Shown here piece by piece: positions 59,827 through 64,000 of a stretch of DNA of 64,000 bases. The DNA lies in NCBI GenBank assembly GCA_964629015.1, contig CAZVMN010000010.1, forward strand, positions 62,001 to 126,000, read 5' to 3'. Every line of letters begins with the position of its first letter. Position 1 is the stretch's first letter. The translations under genes were made by a program, and so were the position numbers. Origin of the DNA: Oceanococcus sp964629015 (lineage in GTDB: Bacteria; Pseudomonadota; Gammaproteobacteria; Nevskiales; Oceanococcaceae). The notes under the pieces are model-generated. The model was not told where the DNA came from. It saw only the letters and a list, made by a program, of their open reading frames with translations, and did no database searches.

Positions 59827-60957
59827 ATGCAACTCAGACTCAAGAGCAGTCTCGCTGTCGCCTTATGGCTGATCAGCGGGGCAGCCGCTGCGGTCTCGAT
59901 CACAGACGTGCGCATTTGGGATGAACCCGAGCAGACGCGCGTCGTGCTCGATATCTCTGCGGCGGTGAAGCACAGCAGCTTTGCGCTGGACAATCCAAAT
60001 CGTGCCGTGGTGGATATCCGCGACATCAGCGTCGTGCCGTCGCTCAAACCGGATCATGCCGGCGTGGTCAAGGGCATACGCTTTGGTGAGCGCGGCGAAT
60101 CGTTGCGCATGGTGTTGGATTTGGACGAGACCTCACAGCCGCGCAGCTACCTGCTCGCGCCGTCGGGGGATTTCGGGTACCGCTTGGTGGTCGAGCTGCC
60201 GCATTCGCCGCGGGATACGCGCAAAGTGGTGTCTCTGGCACAAAAGAACATTATCGTTGCGATTGATCCGGGGCACGGTGGGGAAGATCCGGGGGCAATC
60301 GGGCCGAGCGGTGTGCGTGAGAAAATCGTCGCGTTGCAGATTGCGCAGCGTCTCAAGCGGTTGATCGACGCCGAGCCCGGTATGCAGGCGATTTTGACCC
60401 GCGAAGGGGATTACTTCGTGGCCCTGGGCAAGCGGCGTGAAATCGCTCAGCGTCAGCGCGCTGATCTGTTCGTGTCGATTCACGCGGATGCGTTCCGCGA
60501 TCGGCGTGTTTACGGCTCGTCGGTCTACATTCTCTCGCAAGGTGGGGCGAGTTCGGAGCACGCGCGTGTACTGGCCAATCGCGAGAACGCTGCTGACTTG
60601 GTCGGCGGTATCGAGATTCAGGACAAGGACGACATGCTCGCGTCGGTGTTGTTGGACATTTCCCAGAGCGCGGCCATCGAAGCCAGTTTGGATCTGGGGC
60701 ACCGCATGCTGGGTCAACTGGGTGGTTTGGGGAAATTGCACAAACGTAGCGTGCAACGCGCCGGTTTTGCCGTGCTCAAAGCGCCAGATATTCCGTCGAT
60801 TCTGATCGAAACCGCATTCATCTCGAATCCGAATGAGGAAACACGCCTGCGCGACCCCAGGAAGCAGGAAGTGCTGGCCCGCAGCATGCGCGATGGCATC
60901 ATGAGCTACTTTGAGACCTATCGCCCGCAACGTGTGGTGGCCCAGGCGCAACGCTGA
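59827..60957 (+). CDS. amiC: N-acetylmuramoyl-L-alanine amidase with AMIN domain
   Basis: A 376-residue periplasmic zinc amidase that splits daughter-cell peptidoglycan. Signal peptide LAVALWLISGAAAA, an AMIN localisation domain (about 25-130) and a catalytic domain: AIDPGHGGEDPGAIG (zinc His), EKIVALQIA, VSIHADAF (zinc His), ILIETAFISN (catalytic Glu). No LysM domain follows, unlike many AmiB proteins. ATG 59827 has GGGGGAAA upstream; longer frames are not used. The AT-rich 198-base region before it, free of genes, probably holds its promoter. Confidence 0.92.
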   Translation: MQLRLKSSLAVALWLISGAAAAVSITDVRIWDEPEQTRVVLDISAAVKHSSFALDNPNRAVVDIRDISVVPSLKPDHAGVVKGIRFGERGESLRMVLDLDETSQPRSYLLAPSGDFGYRLVVELPHSPRDTRKVVSLAQKNIIVAIDPGHGGEDPGAIGPSGVREKIVALQIAQRLKRLIDAEPGMQAILTREGDYFVALGKRREIAQRQRADLFVSIHADAFRDRRVYGSSVYILSQGGASSEHARVLANRENAADLVGGIEIQDKDDMLASVLLDISQSAAIEASLDLGHRMLGQLGGLGKLHKRSVQRAGFAVLKAPDIPSILIETAFISNPNEETRLRDPRKQEVLARSMRDGIMSYFETYRPQRVVAQAQR

Positions 60958-61188
60958 CCGCATCTGTGCAGGCGGTTGAAGGGACGCCTCAGTCATTGAC
61001 TCAAGTTACCCGCGGAATTCGAGCAGAAAGTCGCTAAACTGGTTGTTTTCGACAACGCGTAAACGCGGCCGCTGGGGACGCGGGCTATCCGCGCCAAATC
61101 GGCGGGTATCTGAGGTCATGTTGTCGCTCTGGGATCGATCTCAGAGCGCCCAGACTGCGTTTTCGCCTCGCCCCTCCGGAACATCGTT

Positions 61189-63024
61189 TTGCCCATACAA
61201 CAGCTGCCATCGCATCTGATCAACCAGATCGCCGCTGGTGAGGTCGTCGAACGTCCGGCCTCTGTCCTCAAGGAATTGCTCGAAAACGCGATTGATTCGG
61301 GGGCGCGGCGTATTCACATCGATTTGCTCGCCGGTGGCATGCAGCGGGTCGAGGTGGTGGATGACGGTTGCGGTATTCCCGTGGCGGAAATGCCCTTGGC
61401 CCTGACCCGTCATGCCACCTCTAAGATTCGTGAGCTGGATGACCTGGAAGCGCTGGCCAGTCTGGGCTTTCGCGGTGAAGCCTTGCCGAGTATCGCGGCG
61501 GTGGCGGATGTGGAGCTGGCGTCGCGGCTTGCCGGTGAGGAGCATGGCTGGTTGTTGTCGCTCAAGCCCGGGCAAGCCATGCCAGAGGCGCGTCCGCAAG
61601 CCATGCCGATGGGCACGCGCGTGACTGTCGACAACCTGTTCCATCAAGTGCCCGCACGGCGTCGGTTCCTGCGCACGGAACGCACGGAATTCGGTCATCT
61701 GGATACTTTGGCGCGGCGTTTGGCCCTGAGTGTGCCGGACCGGGATGTCCGCCTCAGCCACAACGGGCGAGAACAATGGCATGCGCCAGCGGCACAGGAT
61801 CAGCATGGTGAGGAGGCGCGTATAGCGCAGTTGGTCGGCGAGGATTTCATCGAACATGCTGTACACATCGATTACGAAGCGCAGGGGATTTCGCTGCATG
61901 GCTGGATCGCGCGTCCGGCCTTTTCCCGCGCGCAGGGCGATCTGCAGCATACGTTCATCAATGGTCGTTACATCCGCGACCGCTTGCTGATCAGTGCGTT
62001 AAAGGCCGCCTACGCCGATGTGCTGCACTACAGCCGACATCCGGCCTATTTGTTGTTCCTGACCATGGACCCGGCCAGCCTTGACGTCAACGTGCATCCG
62101 ACCAAACAGGAAGTGCGGTTTCGTGATTCGCGGCGGATCTTCGATACGCTGCGGCGCAGCGTGCAGGAGGCGATCGCTGCGCCGTTGCGAGGATATGCGC
62201 CGGCTGCATTTGAACCCCAGTCTGACGACGCGTCAAAGCAGCCCGCAGCCTCGTCCGCTGCCGGTGCGCAGTATCCGCATGAGGTGGCTGGGCCTTCGCG
62301 CTGGCAGGTCGCTGAGTCGGGGGTGCGTCTGCACGGTGACAGCGCACGCGCACTGTATGCCGGCGCTGACGTTTCTATGGCGTCACAACCTCAACAGCTG
62401 GCCATGGGTGAGAACGAGGGGGTTGATGCGGCGCCGCCACTGGGTTTCGCGCTGGCTCAGATCCACGGGGTCTACATTCTCAGTCAAACGGAGCGCGGCG
62501 CCGTTCTGGTGGATATGCACGCGGCCCATGAGCGCATCGTTCTGGAAGATCTGAAAGCCCGTCTGCACGGGCAGCGGCAGCCCAGCCAGCCTCTGCTAGT
62601 CCCGCAGACCCTGGAGGTCTCGGTGGCCGCGGCCGATCGTGCCGAGGAGGCCATGCCGATGCTCGAAACCATGGGGCTTGAGCTGCGCCGCGCGTCCGAC
62701 ACACAGTTGGAAATCCGCGCGGTCCCGTCACTGCTCGCCGATTTCGATGTGCAATCGCTGGTTCGCGATCTGGTCAGCGATCTCGGGCACGCTGACGCCG
62801 TCGATCTGCACCGTGTGGAATTTGCCATTGATCGTGTGCTCGGCAACATGGCGTGCAAATCGGGCTCCGTCAAAGCCGGGCGTAAGCTGGATCGCGCCGA
62901 GATGAACGCTTTGCTGCGCAAAATCGAATCGACGCCGCGATCGGGACAGTGCAATCACGGTCGTCCAACCTGGGTCGAACTCAGTATGGATGCGCTTGAC
63001 CGTTTGTTTCTTCGCGGCCGATGA
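61189..63024 (+). CDS. mutL: DNA mismatch repair protein MutL (endonuclease type), UUG start
   Basis: A 611-residue GHKL ATPase that couples mismatch recognition to excision. It has LKELLENAIDSGA, DDGCGIP and LGFRGEALPS. The TTG at 61189 aligns exactly with the E. coli Met1 (PIQQLPSHLINQIAAGEV follows). The C-terminal domain has DMHAAHERIVLE, which fits the MutL endonuclease motif DQHA(x)2E(x)4E with Met for Gln as in Pseudomonas, and CNHGRP, the metal-binding companion. So this MutL should nick DNA itself in a MutH-independent pathway. It overlaps miaA by four bases. Confidence 0.95.
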   Translation: MPIQQLPSHLINQIAAGEVVERPASVLKELLENAIDSGARRIHIDLLAGGMQRVEVVDDGCGIPVAEMPLALTRHATSKIRELDDLEALASLGFRGEALPSIAAVADVELASRLAGEEHGWLLSLKPGQAMPEARPQAMPMGTRVTVDNLFHQVPARRRFLRTERTEFGHLDTLARRLALSVPDRDVRLSHNGREQWHAPAAQDQHGEEARIAQLVGEDFIEHAVHIDYEAQGISLHGWIARPAFSRAQGDLQHTFINGRYIRDRLLISALKAAYADVLHYSRHPAYLLFLTMDPASLDVNVHPTKQEVRFRDSRRIFDTLRRSVQEAIAAPLRGYAPAAFEPQSDDASKQPAASSAAGAQYPHEVAGPSRWQVAESGVRLHGDSARALYAGADVSMASQPQQLAMGENEGVDAAPPLGFALAQIHGVYILSQTERGAVLVDMHAAHERIVLEDLKARLHGQRQPSQPLLVPQTLEVSVAAADRAEEAMPMLETMGLELRRASDTQLEIRAVPSLLADFDVQSLVRDLVSDLGHADAVDLHRVEFAIDRVLGNMACKSGSVKAGRKLDRAEMNALLRKIESTPRSGQCNHGRPTWVELSMDALDRLFLRGR

Positions 63025-63962
63025 CATCACGCGCGGTTTTTATTCTGGGGCCCACGGCGAGCGGGAAATCATCGCTGGCGCTGGCATTGGCGGCGCGCTG
63101 GCCGATCGAAATCATCACCATGGATTCGGCGCAGATTTACCGTGGAATGGATGTGGGCACGGCCAAGCCTGATGCGCAACAGCAGGCGATATGTCCGCAT
63201 CATCTGCTTGATATTCGTGATCCGGCAGAACGTTACTCCGCCGCGGAGTTCGCCGCCGATGCGGCCGGTTTGATTGATGACATCAGCGCGCGCGGTGCGG
63301 TGCCGGTGGTGGTGGGCGGCACGTTCCTGTACATGCGCGCGCTGCTGGAAGGTCTGCACGACATGCCGCCAGCCGATCATCAGGTGCGTGAAGACATCGA
63401 AATCGCCGCAGCAAAGCACGGTTGGCCGGCCTTGCACCGCGAGTTGGCTGAGCGCGATCCGCAGGCGGCGGAACTGATTCATCCCAATGATGCTCAACGA
63501 ATTCAGCGCGCTTTGGAGCTGGCCCGGGGCAGTGGCGCCAACCGCAGTGCGCTGTGGCAGGCCCCACGGCATCCGATTTGGGCTGGCCGGTCTCTCAAGC
63601 TGGCGCTGGTGCCCAGCGAGCGCGCGGCGCTGCGTGAGGACATCGCGGTGCGCTTTAAGCAGATGATGGATCAGGGTTTTCTTGAGGAGGTACGGCTTTT
63701 GCGTGCGACAGGTGACCTCAATTTATCGTTGCCGTCCATGCGCAGTGTGGGCTACCGCCAGTTGTGGCAACACCTGGATGGTGAACTTGCGCTGGATGAC
63801 GCGGTCAATCGAGGCATCATTGCCACACGTCAGTACGCCAAACGTCAGTTAACCTGGTTGCGGCGAGAGCGTCGTTTGGTTGTTCTTCCGTATTCACCGG
63901 AGCCGCGCGTTGCCGCCGCGTTGCGCGTCGTAGAAGCATTTCTCGCCCAGCCGGCGACGTGA
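63021..63962 (+). CDS. miaA: tRNA dimethylallyltransferase
   Basis: A 313-residue enzyme that isopentenylates A37 of tRNAs reading UNN codons. P-loop GPTASGKSSLALAL, MDSAQIYRGMDVGTAKPD, VVGGTFLYMRALLEG, then SVGYRQLW and TRQYAKRQLTWLRR. In gammaproteobacteria hfq usually follows; the window ends 38 bases later, before any such gene. Confidence 0.96.
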   Translation: MTSRAVFILGPTASGKSSLALALAARWPIEIITMDSAQIYRGMDVGTAKPDAQQQAICPHHLLDIRDPAERYSAAEFAADAAGLIDDISARGAVPVVVGGTFLYMRALLEGLHDMPPADHQVREDIEIAAAKHGWPALHRELAERDPQAAELIHPNDAQRIQRALELARGSGANRSALWQAPRHPIWAGRSLKLALVPSERAALREDIAVRFKQMMDQGFLEEVRLLRATGDLNLSLPSMRSVGYRQLWQHLDGELALDDAVNRGIIATRQYAKRQLTWLRRERRLVVLPYSPEPRVAAALRVVEAFLAQPAT

Positions 63963-64000
63963 TATTCTTCGCCGCCGCGTGTCAGCACGTGCCATCCGCA

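Noticed and set aside
1..64000. tRNA, rRNA, CRISPR arrays, insertion sequences, classic riboswitches
   Set aside because: I looked in the intergenic gaps, none longer than about 230 bases, and saw no cloverleaf, spaced repeat array, transposase or conserved aptamer core.

Overview
The window is a continuous, gene-dense stretch of chromosome from a Gram-negative bacterium, almost certainly a gammaproteobacterium. The evidence is the order nnrE/D-tsaE-amidase-mutL-miaA, the order pcnB-folK-panB-panC-panD-pgi (an arrangement familiar from Xanthomonadales/Nevskiales-type genomes), a class GN 'marine proteobacterial' sortase with its dedicated substrate, a CreBC two-component pair, and an archaic chaperone-usher pilus. 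The DNA is moderately GC-rich throughout with no obvious island of foreign composition. I see no rRNA, tRNA, CRISPR array, insertion sequence or prophage. Several genes have start codons other than the longest reading frame; I moved these where a Shine-Dalgarno site, signal peptide or family alignment decided it.

Layout. 1-1313: the end of a response regulator-TPR protein cut by the window edge. 1332-1916: a DUF2239 gene behind a promoter carrying two identical operator-like repeats. 1985-5988: a minimal four-gene archaic pilus operon (pilin, chaperone, usher, second SCPU-domain subunit) on the minus strand. 6085-14135: a branched-chain aminotransferase, then an efflux operon of one membrane-fusion protein and two different RND permeases. 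14313-17740: a LuxR-type regulator divergent from a ketosteroid isomerase and an FAD steroid-dehydrogenase-like enzyme. 17737-28600: a thioredoxin-fold lipoprotein, a CI/LexA-like S24 repressor with a 72-residue partner gene sharing its operator, an L,D-transpeptidase, an MsbA-like ABC exporter, two lipoproteins and an amino-acid:sodium symporter. 28681-33580: sortase and sortase target divergent from creBC, with a near-consensus cre tag between them. 33567-38011: nnrU, an outer-membrane barrel protein plus a FecR-domain protein downstream of a perfect CRP half-site pair, a cNMP-binding/EAL protein and a small lipoprotein.

38112-48436 is one long chemotaxis operon (cheW-like, DUF2802, STAS, cheY, cheA, cheW, PAS-MCP, cheR, cheD, cheB, small MCP). 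The order from STAS to cheB resembles the Che2/F7-type system of Pseudomonas, with a CheW-DUF2802 pair in front that more often sits in flagellar loci. 48535-54255 is the pcnB-folK-panBCD-pgi block, in which pcnB appears to start at AUU behind a leader hairpin. 54252-56536 holds a LysR regulator divergent from an AhpD-like protein and a PPOX-family flavoprotein. 56512-63962 holds queG divergent from nnrE/D-tsaE-amiC-mutL-miaA.

The observations I consider most worth following are: the AUU start and attenuator-like leader of pcnB; the S24 repressor/72-residue gene pair tied together by an 18/19 identical operator; the identical C-terminal hexapeptide on CheD and the small MCP, encoded by six codons that all differ synonymously; the cre tag joining CreBC to the sortase operon; and the CRP-linked barrel-FecR pair.
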